DNA from: Vibrio thalassae
Lineage (GTDB): Bacteria; Pseudomonadota; Gammaproteobacteria; Enterobacterales; Vibrionaceae
NCBI RefSeq assembly: GCF_900089835.1
Contig: NZ_OANU01000002.1
Coordinates: 248,001-312,000 of the forward strand
Direction of reading: 5' to 3'
Length of the DNA: 64,000 nucleotides
The position numbers were made by a program, and so were the translations under genes. Below the pieces are notes generated by a model. That model did not search any database. It was not told the DNA's origin and saw nothing but the letters and a program-made list of their open reading frames with translations. Positions 51,773-60,198 of this stretch are shown piece by piece. The first letter of the stretch is position 1. The number at the start of each line of letters is the position of its first letter.

Positions 51773-52273
51773 ACGTTACCAATACTTGATGCCAACCAAC
51801 TCGATAACGGCACAGATATTTTCTTGTCACCAACAGGAAAAATCGGCCTATCTCCCAAGTACGCAGGGAAAACTGCTGCCGACACCTGGTACCGAATTGC
51901 CTTAGTGTTTTACGCTTCGGAGACTGGGGATGTGGTGTACAAGCTATATATTGATGGCGAACCCATTGAGACAATGCGCTATCCGGGGCTTGGCGAAGGC
52001 TGGGCAATGGATAGATCCGGCATGGCATTATTTACCGATACCGGAAAATATGAGTCAGGAACTGTCTACCTAAATGCCAAGATGTTCACCTCGCGATCGC
52101 TCACGGATAACGACGTCGCAAAGCTCGGCAGTACTCAACAAAACCTCAATTATACCCCTTCGACTCAAGTTCTAAATCAAACGGTAGAACGAGCCTACGA
52201 AAACGCGCCTGTCGATTGGGGACGCAAGTGGGCCAAACAACACGCTAAGTTCTTTAAAAAACGTCCTGAATAA
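51773..52273 (+). pseudogene. Orphan C-terminal LamG/concanavalin A-like fragment
   Basis: An open stretch of 166 codons without a proper start; it opens right after a TGA and the first possible start is TTG at 51824. It reads as a LamG-type jelly-roll: DTWYRIALVFYASETGDVVYKLYIDGEPI, then MALFTDTGKYESGTVYLNAKMFTSRSLTDNDVAKLG, and a basic tail ending AKFFKKRPE. The first half of the domain and all upstream parts are missing, next to the IS66 scar. It is most simply the 3' end of a larger secreted or surface protein gene cut by a rearrangement. Its orientation is convergent with bcsC. The parent gene is unknown. Confidence 0.65.
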
Positions 52274-52286
52274 CCCCTTATGCGGA

Positions 52287-55200
52287 CTAGAAATAGTCCG
52301 CATAGAGTCTAAGGGGATCTGGTTGAAGTCTTGCTTTACGCCAATTCGCATCAAAATGATACTTGAGATACACGTTGAAGACACTTGGCTGATAGTCACT
52401 AGAAAATTGCTGCGACATATAGCCAACAAAGCTCCAGTGTTCATTCACTCGGTACTCAGTATACAGCTGTAAACCTGCGCTAACCCCTTGTGAAGAGGAG
52501 GATGTACCACCAGGAATATTATATGGTGCATCAAATGATGCGTTAGAGAATGACACTGTCCCTCTCACCCCATATGTCCAATCAAAACTATGGCGGCGAT
52601 AGTAAGATATTGGTACAGCGAGCGACACGTAACTTTGTGGGCTGTAATATTTGCCGTAACCGATAATCACTTCGTTGACATTCTTGTCATAACCCATATA
52701 AAACATTGTTCCCCCTAAAGAGAACGCTTGCTCATCATTACTAATGAAGTTGTAGTAACTGCCTAACATGCCAGAGGTTCTGTCATTGTCGGCAACATTA
52801 TTTCCAGAAAGCTGATGATATTCGAGATAGCCCCAAACTCCATAGGGACGACCATCATTCCAAGAAGCACTGACAGTGGCACCACTGCGTGTCACACCAC
52901 CAAATTGAGTCGTAATACCGTTTCGCTCTGTCACCGACAACCCTGAATAGGAGATGAGACTCGCCGTAACAGGGCGCTTTGATAGATTACCTCGCAAGGT
53001 AACATCTCCCCACTCGGTCACCCCTTCGATGCCACCAACCCAATCGGTGTAACGAAAACCAATAGGCGTGGTGCCGAAGTCCGCACGCCAATTATCCGCT
53101 TCCCACCCGACAGAAAATGCCTGGCCTACCCGATCCCGTTCAAACTCGACATTGGTATCATAATACGTGAGCGAGCCGCTATTGAGGTACACACTATCCG
53201 TCCGTAGCTTTAACCGCCCATCCCACTCAGGCATTGCGATCCCAAGCTCAAATGGCACAGTCAGATACTTAGAACCACCAGGCACATTATTGTATTCCCC
53301 ACCAACGATAAAGTATGACTGATAGCGTTCATCTATTCTGTCTAACGTGGCGATAATGTCATTGGTCATCCAGTGCTCTTCTGCAGAAAGGTAGGCGCTA
53401 CCAATATCTCTTACCCTCGTCAGTCCTAATCGCTCTTTGTCATCCAACAACAGAGCTTGACGAGAGTACTGGCGCGTCAGTGCATCGTTCGATTGTTTGA
53501 GCGACGCCTCTTGGAGCTGCCAGTAGTTAAAAGCATTCAGAGTCTTAAGCGGTAAATGGTTGTTGAAAAAGTTAATATACGGTTGATTATTGCTCTCTAG
53601 AGCCAACGACAGGCTACTGACTACTTGCTCATCGGTAAGATCAAACACACGCTGAGCTTGAACCTCTAACACAGGTTCAACGTATTCCGGTGCAGCAGTG
53701 AACCAAGCATCCATTCGCGCCTGAGAAATAGCTAATCCATCTTGCAGCAGCTCTATATAGATCTCAGAAGCTTGTTGAGTTTCCTTTCGAGCTAAAAGCT
53801 CATCAGCATCAAATAGACGTTGACGCTGCTGAATACTTATTGAGAGTACTTTCCTGCGTTTGGCTTCTTGATAAATCGCCTGATGGAAGTCGCCATTATC
53901 AATATCAAAGGCCGCCTGCGACATCAGTTCTAACTCAGGCGTCGTCAACGAAGCAATCACCACAGCGTCCATTGCAGCTTGAGCTCTATCTTCGTAGGGC
54001 GTCTGTGACCACAAGACAATGGCACTTGGTCGATCTTGGCGAGCAATTTCCTCTATATAAGCAATAAGCGACTCGCCTCTCAAACCATTCTGGGCAATAT
54101 GCTGTCGATAATGCTCTAACTTTATACGAGAGTAAGTCGCAAGCTCTGATGACGTTAATTGCTGCGCTGGCGAATTGCTGACAATGTCAAATGCCTCATC
54201 CCAACGTCCTTGCCCTGATAAATACAAAGCATAGGCATGGGTATGTTCACCGTCCTTATGACGCTGATAAGCATTAAACATCATTTTGTCCGCAAGACGA
54301 GGCTGCGCTAGACGTAACAACTGCTCTGCTATGTTTTTTTTCGTCCACGGTAAGTAGGCATCACTTTCCAACACAGTTCTAAAACGAGTTCGAAAATCAA
54401 CATCTTGCTCAGGAAATGTTGTACTCCCAGCGAACCGTTCATAAACATTAAGGTGCTCGACTTGTGCAGCATACTCAGCAATTTGTGCTTTTTGCTGCTT
54501 GGTGAGTGTTTGCAGCGCTGCATACTCACCCGCATTTGCCTTTTCCGGTGCATAGCTTTGTACCCAAAGCTGCAGGGCTGAACTATTTAGAGGCTCTAAT
54601 GTTAACGCCTTCTCTGCTGACTGATGAGCCAGACGATACCTCTTCTGCGCTAGATATATCCGCCCTTTTAAGATATGTGCAACAGGCGTTTTATTATCCA
54701 GCGACAACGCCAAATCGATCTGTTGTATGGCTTGAGAATACTGCTCGGCACTGAGAGCTCGACGCGCTAGATCTAGCGCTTGCCAGAAGCGAATAGAACG
54801 AAGTTCCGATTGATAGAAATCAACCAAATCAGGCGAGTCATCAAACTTCTGAGCTTGTTCGAAATAGCGAATAGACGTTTGATAATCGTTGTTGTGATAG
54901 TAATAACGACCTAATGCCAACAAGATCTCAGGATCGTCAGGGTATTTGCGATTAGCAGCCTGCAACGCTTTTAACGTCTTCGTGTCATATTGTCTTTTTT
55001 CAATACGTTCAAAGGCTGCTAACTTACCACGATAAATAGGGTCTTTGCGCAGGGTCTTCTCTCGCTCCCAGCGCTGTTTGGCCGTTTCGTATTGTTGTTG
55101 TATCGATAAGTTTTCAGAGTGGTAACTCGCAATCAACTCATAAGTGTCGAACCACTCTTCAGACATTGGCTCCGACTGAAGCTCGGCCATCCATAACGTA

Positions 55201-55865
55201 CTAGCGAAGACACCAAGTCGAGAGTCGTTCGCTAAATCTCGATATATCGCGAGCGCCTCTGACTCTCTACCGTAGCGCGCGAGGTGCCGTGCAAGACCAA
55301 TACGTATTTCACCAACGTCCGGAAATTCTTTATCTAGTTGCTGATACGCTTCAAGTACTTCTTGCTGATACTCTGGAAACGTCGACTTAAGCCCCAAATA
55401 GTCGAGTTCACTGAGCATATCTGGTCGCTTGTCTCCATAAAGCTTTTCAAACAGCTCAAAAGCGGCCTTGTTCTGGCCACCTCGCTCTAGCAACAACGCT
55501 TGATTGTATTGATCTTGCAAAGAGGTATGCAGTGCTAAGTAGTTGCCAAATGCTTCAGCCAACTCTGGGTTAGCCTCTTTATCTAGTTCACGAAATAGAG
55601 TTTCTGCTTTTTGAACCTGGTTGTTTCGCACATACCATCGAGATTGGGCAAACAATGCTTCAGGGCTTTGTGGCGCAATCGCAAGCCAGCGCTCAACCGC
55701 CCCCTCAACCAATGCCTCATCCTGTTTAAGCTCACCAATTACTATTTGATTTTCTAACCAATCTGGCGCACTGCGATAGAAGGCCGCAGGTATGTCATCC
55801 GCCCAAGCGGAGGCACCAAATATGGTTAGACAAGCAATCGCAACTTTACTCGGAGTCCCTTTCAC
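52287..55865 (-). CDS. bcsC: Cellulose synthase outer-membrane export subunit BcsC
   Basis: A 1192-residue protein (E. coli 1157). A signal peptide ends near ASAWA-DDIP. About 800 residues of TPR-like helical repeats follow (for example DDSPDLVDFYQ, DPEILLALGRYYYHNNDYQTSIRYFEQAQ). The C-terminal BcsC domain (about residue 850 on, SYFIVGGEYNNVPGGSKY) forms a 16-strand outer-membrane barrel ending RLYADYF. It exports the glucan through the outer membrane. It overlaps bcsZ by four bases and is the last gene of bcsRQABZC. Confidence 0.94.
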   Translation of the reverse strand: MKGTPSKVAIACLTIFGASAWADDIPAAFYRSAPDWLENQIVIGELKQDEALVEGAVERWLAIAPQSPEALFAQSRWYVRNNQVQKAETLFRELDKEANPELAEAFGNYLALHTSLQDQYNQALLLERGGQNKAAFELFEKLYGDKRPDMLSELDYLGLKSTFPEYQQEVLEAYQQLDKEFPDVGEIRIGLARHLARYGRESEALAIYRDLANDSRLGVFASTLWMAELQSEPMSEEWFDTYELIASYHSENLSIQQQYETAKQRWEREKTLRKDPIYRGKLAAFERIEKRQYDTKTLKALQAANRKYPDDPEILLALGRYYYHNNDYQTSIRYFEQAQKFDDSPDLVDFYQSELRSIRFWQALDLARRALSAEQYSQAIQQIDLALSLDNKTPVAHILKGRIYLAQKRYRLAHQSAEKALTLEPLNSSALQLWVQSYAPEKANAGEYAALQTLTKQQKAQIAEYAAQVEHLNVYERFAGSTTFPEQDVDFRTRFRTVLESDAYLPWTKKNIAEQLLRLAQPRLADKMMFNAYQRHKDGEHTHAYALYLSGQGRWDEAFDIVSNSPAQQLTSSELATYSRIKLEHYRQHIAQNGLRGESLIAYIEEIARQDRPSAIVLWSQTPYEDRAQAAMDAVVIASLTTPELELMSQAAFDIDNGDFHQAIYQEAKRRKVLSISIQQRQRLFDADELLARKETQQASEIYIELLQDGLAISQARMDAWFTAAPEYVEPVLEVQAQRVFDLTDEQVVSSLSLALESNNQPYINFFNNHLPLKTLNAFNYWQLQEASLKQSNDALTRQYSRQALLLDDKERLGLTRVRDIGSAYLSAEEHWMTNDIIATLDRIDERYQSYFIVGGEYNNVPGGSKYLTVPFELGIAMPEWDGRLKLRTDSVYLNSGSLTYYDTNVEFERDRVGQAFSVGWEADNWRADFGTTPIGFRYTDWVGGIEGVTEWGDVTLRGNLSKRPVTASLISYSGLSVTERNGITTQFGGVTRSGATVSASWNDGRPYGVWGYLEYHQLSGNNVADNDRTSGMLGSYYNFISNDEQAFSLGGTMFYMGYDKNVNEVIIGYGKYYSPQSYVSLAVPISYYRRHSFDWTYGVRGTVSFSNASFDAPYNIPGGTSSSSQGVSAGLQLYTEYRVNEHWSFVGYMSQQFSSDYQPSVFNVYLKYHFDANWRKARLQPDPLRLYADYF

Positions 55866-56974
55866 TGCTCACCTTTTTCTGCCCAAGGAACCAAAAGCTC
55901 TCCTTGCGCATTAAACCGATATTGATGGTCGTACCAACCCAGTCCAAATAGCGCTAACACGTTGTTGTAGTATTCGTCATTACGATCTGTCACCAGGTTT
56001 TCCCGCACACGGTTCGCCCATTTATCTGTGATATCGGTAGGCGCATAAAAAGTCAGCAGTGGCAATAAAGCTGCATCAAAGCCAATAGGGCCTTGTTTCT
56101 CCATCTTTCCAGACTGTGCGTAGGTGTTAAGTGGCGCATAACCTTGCACAAGGGCTTGGTTTGCAAAAGGAGCAAGTGAATCAACGAGTAGCTGATGGCC
56201 TATCATCTCTGTTGGCATCATTCCTGCCCATAGATAACTACGAATGGCGTTATAGTTGCCAATATCTGTTGTATCTCGATCGTAACTAATTGATTCACCG
56301 TCATAAAGCAGCCAGTCTGGGCTAACACCTCTGGCTTGACTGCTCAGTAGTAATTTCTGTGAACTCCGTTGAAGGCTTTGCCATCGCCCCTTTGAGTCGT
56401 GAGCAGCAAAAGCGGCCAGTAATGGCATCGGCACATAACTTGGGTTTAGTTTAACTTTACCTTTCGCAGTGAAACCCTGCTTTCCTGGTAACAGCTGCGT
56501 ATTACCTTGTGCAAACTCAACGGTCTCTTCCTTCAATATTCGCTTGGCAAGCAAGTAACCAACATTTTGATAATAGTCATCCTGCCATAAACGTCCCGCT
56601 TCTATAAGCGTATAGGCAATCCACAAATCCGAATCGGAAGCTGAGTTATCATCGATAACTCCGTAGCCATGGTTAGTACGCCCCCACAACCAAGCTGGGA
56701 GATAGGCGGTCAGATCACCTTGTGCGAGATGCTGCTGAGTCCAGTTATAAAGTCGATCAAAGGCATCACGATCATTGGCGACTAAGGCAAAAAACATCGC
56801 ATACGATTGGCCTTCAGATGTAGTGATTAACCTCGGGTCAGAACCATCGATAATTCGTCCTTGAGAGGTCATATACACGGCTTTAAAGTCGTACCACTCT
56901 TGCCATTCTTTAGCATGAATCGTAGGTGCGATAATGCTAAAGACCAATACTGCTCTCATCAGCCACGATTTCAT
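55862..56974 (-). CDS. bcsZ: Periplasmic endo-1,4-glucanase BcsZ (GH8), altered catalytic base
   Basis: A 370-residue family 8 glycoside hydrolase. The ATG at 56974 overlaps the bcsB stop (ATGA) and gives the signal MKSWLMRAVLVFSIIAP with cleavage after IHA; a longer in-frame start lies inside bcsB. The general acid E54 (TTSEGQSYAM, equals E. coli E55), DSNSASDSDLW-like DDNSASDSDLW and the PAWLWG segment are conserved. At the position of the E. coli catalytic base D243 (YDAIR) the codon is AAC, giving NYNAIRSYLW with N242. The enzyme may be weak or inactive, or use another base as in GH8 subfamily b. Confidence 0.92.
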   Translation of the reverse strand: MKSWLMRAVLVFSIIAPTIHAKEWQEWYDFKAVYMTSQGRIIDGSDPRLITTSEGQSYAMFFALVANDRDAFDRLYNWTQQHLAQGDLTAYLPAWLWGRTNHGYGVIDDNSASDSDLWIAYTLIEAGRLWQDDYYQNVGYLLAKRILKEETVEFAQGNTQLLPGKQGFTAKGKVKLNPSYVPMPLLAAFAAHDSKGRWQSLQRSSQKLLLSSQARGVSPDWLLYDGESISYDRDTTDIGNYNAIRSYLWAGMMPTEMIGHQLLVDSLAPFANQALVQGYAPLNTYAQSGKMEKQGPIGFDAALLPLLTFYAPTDITDKWANRVRENLVTDRNDEYYNNVLALFGLGWYDHQYRFNAQGELLVPWAEKGEQ

Positions 56975-59196
56975 TGCTTTACTCCCGTCGCTGCAAGGCG
57001 ACGTTTTGCATAACGCGATAGCACTCGCCACATTAGCATGGTGAACGCTACGACAAGTAGAAGAGCAACAGCGACCATCAGCATCGGCCTATCGGAAAAG
57101 TGATACCAAACCAAATCAAAGAGAGGCAGTGTTCCAACATAATAATAATCACCAACTTGATGACTAGTGATTTCATATTGGGTGATCGCAATGGCAGAAC
57201 CATTGACCAAGGCCGATCTCGCGTTCATGGCACCATAAAGTAAAGGTACCGATTGATCATTACGGGCAGACAGCACTGTGACAGTACGCTGCTTTGTAAA
57301 CGGTGATTCAAAGCTCGCAATCGACGCAAACTCACCTCGTGCACGCACATTGGCACTTATTGTTGCTTGGCGGCCGGATAAATTCGCAATCCCCTGAGAT
57401 TGTGGCTTTTCCGAAACGGTCGTGGCTTCAATAAATCGCCCTGATTCATTCGATCTAACATGCGCTAATGAGGCTGAAGTTAAGCTAAGCTTGTCAGCTG
57501 CCTGCACCCCTACTACCAGAATATCTTTCTCCGCTAGGCTTACTTCATCCCACGATTCGGTTAACTGAAACTGATAAGCTGGCAAGCCCGTTTGCTTAGA
57601 AATGAAACCAACCGTATTCAATAGTAATTCCACTTCTTTATCACTTGGCTCTGGTGTTATGACAACAGAGGTCTCTGAAAGATCCGCCATACGTGAATAC
57701 GGAAATCCTGAACTGACAAACGATTGGGCATCTGGCATTCGGATGTAATGAGGAAACCCAGAAAAGTCGAGAGTTGAGTCACCATCAACTGCAGCATAGT
57801 AAATTGACGGTCCTACCCCCTCACAAATGCCTGTTGACACCTTGGCAATTTGGAAGTTAAACGCCAGCGTATTATTTTCACTGATTTTAAAGCCTGGTAG
57901 CTGCGTTGACGAACGCGCACTAAATGACTCACTACCAAGAATAGGTACTCGCCATGTGTCTTGATCACCCTCACTCTTATTCTCATCCAGCGGAAAAGCT
58001 CGAATAAATCTATCGTTGACCGAAATATTAAGGCGTGATGTCTTACTTCCCTTAAGAGGAGGGGAATATCGATAGCTGAGCTTCATTGGAACGCTATTGG
58101 CGTTCCAAGTAAATAAATCAGGTGGAAGCGTAAAGCTCACTCGAATAGGCGGTAATTCGACGCCTTGCGATTCTAGTTGGTAATTACCTTCGATAAGTTC
58201 AGAAAACTTCACCGCTCTATCTGTCGGTAACCAGTTTGGCGCATCATAGGGCTTACGTGGAGCTACGTCAGTCACACTATTCACATAGGCGACTTCTCCT
58301 GACATAAGCTGACTACCTGCCACTAGGCCTTTTGCAGCCAATGCCAATTGCTCTTCATCTTTGCCGAGTACCAATAACAACTTTTTGCCTGGCATCGTTG
58401 GCTGAGTCACCATTTGAATCGTTGGCTGAGTAATCTCCGGAAGATCTTTGATGAGTTCAGGGCGCTGACTATTGGTTGCGAGAACGACCGCGTGTTGCTC
58501 TGGCTCACCTTGTTGATATACCGGGAAGCTTACTTCGCGCCATTTTACTTGGCTTGCAAAATATGAGGCAACTACTGCCGCTGAATGCAAATTTCGCGTG
58601 CCAAAGTTCTGAGGTAGGACTACCGGAATGGAAACATTTTTCAGATCACGTGAATCAAAGAAAGGGGCAGGCAATAAACTTAATTCGTTAGCCACCTCTA
58701 TGTTGCGGACATCCAAAGTAATGCGACTCGCCGATCCCAACTCCCACCATAACGCTGGATCACTGGCATCACTGCATTCCTCATCGATACGACCAATAAG
58801 TTCAAATTTAATCTGGTTGTAGTTCTTGAAAAAGCGGCCATCAAGTGTAATGACTTTGCTCAGCATGGTTGAGTCACCCCGAGTGATATCCACCACATCC
58901 ATCAGCTCTTCATTTAAGTAAATACGCAAATGAGAGACCCTGGTGCGCAGTGCCGGAGAGGGAGCAAACTCAAGATTTAGAGAACCGCCAGTGATGATTT
59001 GATCTAGCCGAGAACCAAACCCTAAGAAGGCGGTCCCGCCACTGCCTTTTACCGTAATCGATGATGGACCCGCAATTTCGCTGAAGGTATAGCTTATTTT
59101 TTTGGTCGAGCTATCAACAAAATCGGCCCATACAGACGTCGACAGCATCGATGTCACGCTTAGTATCAATCCCGATAAAGTGTGAATCAGTTTCAT
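56971..59196 (-). CDS. bcsB: Cellulose synthase periplasmic subunit BcsB
   Basis: A 741-residue periplasmic protein (E. coli 779) with a signal peptide (SGLILSVTSMLSTSVWA). Carbohydrate-binding and flavodoxin-like domains include VVLPQNFGTRNLHSA and the VVGVQAADKLSL region. A C-terminal membrane anchor (MLMVAVALLLVVAFTMLMW) docks on BcsA. It guides the nascent glucan across the periplasm. It lies nine bases downstream of the second bcsA part and overlaps bcsZ. Confidence 0.94.
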   Translation of the reverse strand: MKLIHTLSGLILSVTSMLSTSVWADFVDSSTKKISYTFSEIAGPSSITVKGSGGTAFLGFGSRLDQIITGGSLNLEFAPSPALRTRVSHLRIYLNEELMDVVDITRGDSTMLSKVITLDGRFFKNYNQIKFELIGRIDEECSDASDPALWWELGSASRITLDVRNIEVANELSLLPAPFFDSRDLKNVSIPVVLPQNFGTRNLHSAAVVASYFASQVKWREVSFPVYQQGEPEQHAVVLATNSQRPELIKDLPEITQPTIQMVTQPTMPGKKLLLVLGKDEEQLALAAKGLVAGSQLMSGEVAYVNSVTDVAPRKPYDAPNWLPTDRAVKFSELIEGNYQLESQGVELPPIRVSFTLPPDLFTWNANSVPMKLSYRYSPPLKGSKTSRLNISVNDRFIRAFPLDENKSEGDQDTWRVPILGSESFSARSSTQLPGFKISENNTLAFNFQIAKVSTGICEGVGPSIYYAAVDGDSTLDFSGFPHYIRMPDAQSFVSSGFPYSRMADLSETSVVITPEPSDKEVELLLNTVGFISKQTGLPAYQFQLTESWDEVSLAEKDILVVGVQAADKLSLTSASLAHVRSNESGRFIEATTVSEKPQSQGIANLSGRQATISANVRARGEFASIASFESPFTKQRTVTVLSARNDQSVPLLYGAMNARSALVNGSAIAITQYEITSHQVGDYYYVGTLPLFDLVWYHFSDRPMLMVAVALLLVVAFTMLMWRVLSRYAKRRLAATGVKQ

Positions 59197-59205
59197 TCTC
59201 TATTC

Positions 59206-60198
59206 CTATACAATCCAGCGAGGACGATAAGAAGCCATGCTCATCAAAATATCACCCCACTTAAATACTACCGTTCTGACCACAGACGGGCTAAGTTCAA
59301 TTATTTTTCTAATACCGACTGCACTCGCATAAAGCATACTCTTGAGGCTTTCTAACGGTTTGTCTTGTTCATATGCCTGTTGCCATTTAGACCATGTGTC
59401 AGATCTGGCAAACGTGCATTGCACAAAGCGCTTTTCCTTTTCCATGGTCATCGGTAACAACTCCGCTCCCACCACGCCATCTCGACTAAATCGAACGACG
59501 CAACGGAATGATTCTTTGATGCCATAACGCTCAAGGGCTACTAGGATTTCATCGCCGATTGGGATGTTTAACTGCGGGTCTACTTGCAATCCCAAGCCAC
59601 TAAAAGAAAAGTCCTTTAATGTGGCAGGATAGTGATGTCCCGACGTCGTCATGAAAGAAACTGGGTAATCAACGTCAATTCGATGAGCCATCCTCACTTG
59701 CTTCTCTTCTGCTGCGACCGCCAATGCCACACCAAGTACAATTAAGTTGTACATTACCCAAAACAGGTTCACTAATACGATAGTGGTGTCGGTAAACTCG
59801 TAATCGAACAATCGGAAGATTCCGACAGCAAGCCCGGTCAAATTAAGCAACAACAACCCAATGATAGGTTTGCTGATATCCCAATCAAAAAAACGTCTAT
59901 CGATAAGTCCGCCTTTTGCAGTCACATTAAAACTACCACGGTCAGGAGCAAACAAAGCGACAGTGGTTGGAATCGCGATGTACCACGCCAATACCGTCTC
60001 ATATACTTCCCCCCAAAATGAGTGCCGATACTGACCCTGTATCCTCGAGTTCGCCACATTTGCATGATACATGTGTGGCAACACAAACAAGACAATAGCA
60101 AGTGCAGGCGCATAAATGATATACACGTCTAAGATCAAAAACGCTAGTGGGGCGACCATAAAGATCAACCTCGGTATACCACTTAAAAAGTGCATCAT
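59206..60198 (-). CDS. bcsA: Cellulose synthase catalytic subunit BcsA, C-terminal part (transmembrane + PilZ)
   Basis: A 330-residue frame holding the C-terminal part of BcsA: FLSGIPRLIF, the following membrane helices, and a PilZ domain with the cyclic-di-GMP motifs R-x3-R (QVRMAHRID) and D-x-S-x2-G (KDFSFSGLG). It is separated from the N-terminal part by a one-base deletion at 60231-60233. Its frame continues upstream as SWQQRLCYLNG before meeting a stop. Its first ATG (60198) overlaps the TGA that ends the N-terminal frame, so re-initiation could produce it as a separate membrane protein. Whether a two-piece BcsA works is unknown. Confidence 0.88.
   Translation of the reverse strand: MMHFLSGIPRLIFMVAPLAFLILDVYIIYAPALAIVLFVLPHMYHANVANSRIQGQYRHSFWGEVYETVLAWYIAIPTTVALFAPDRGSFNVTAKGGLIDRRFFDWDISKPIIGLLLLNLTGLAVGIFRLFDYEFTDTTIVLVNLFWVMYNLIVLGVALAVAAEEKQVRMAHRIDVDYPVSFMTTSGHHYPATLKDFSFSGLGLQVDPQLNIPIGDEILVALERYGIKESFRCVVRFSRDGVVGAELLPMTMEKEKRFVQCTFARSDTWSKWQQAYEQDKPLESLKSMLYASAVGIRKIIELSPSVVRTVVFKWGDILMSMASYRPRWIV

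Noticed and set aside
51773..52273. LamG fragment as the tail of mshQ
   Set aside because: In V. cholerae mshQ lies in the same direction as mreB, while this fragment is on the opposite strand, and MshQ-type C-terminal features were not seen.
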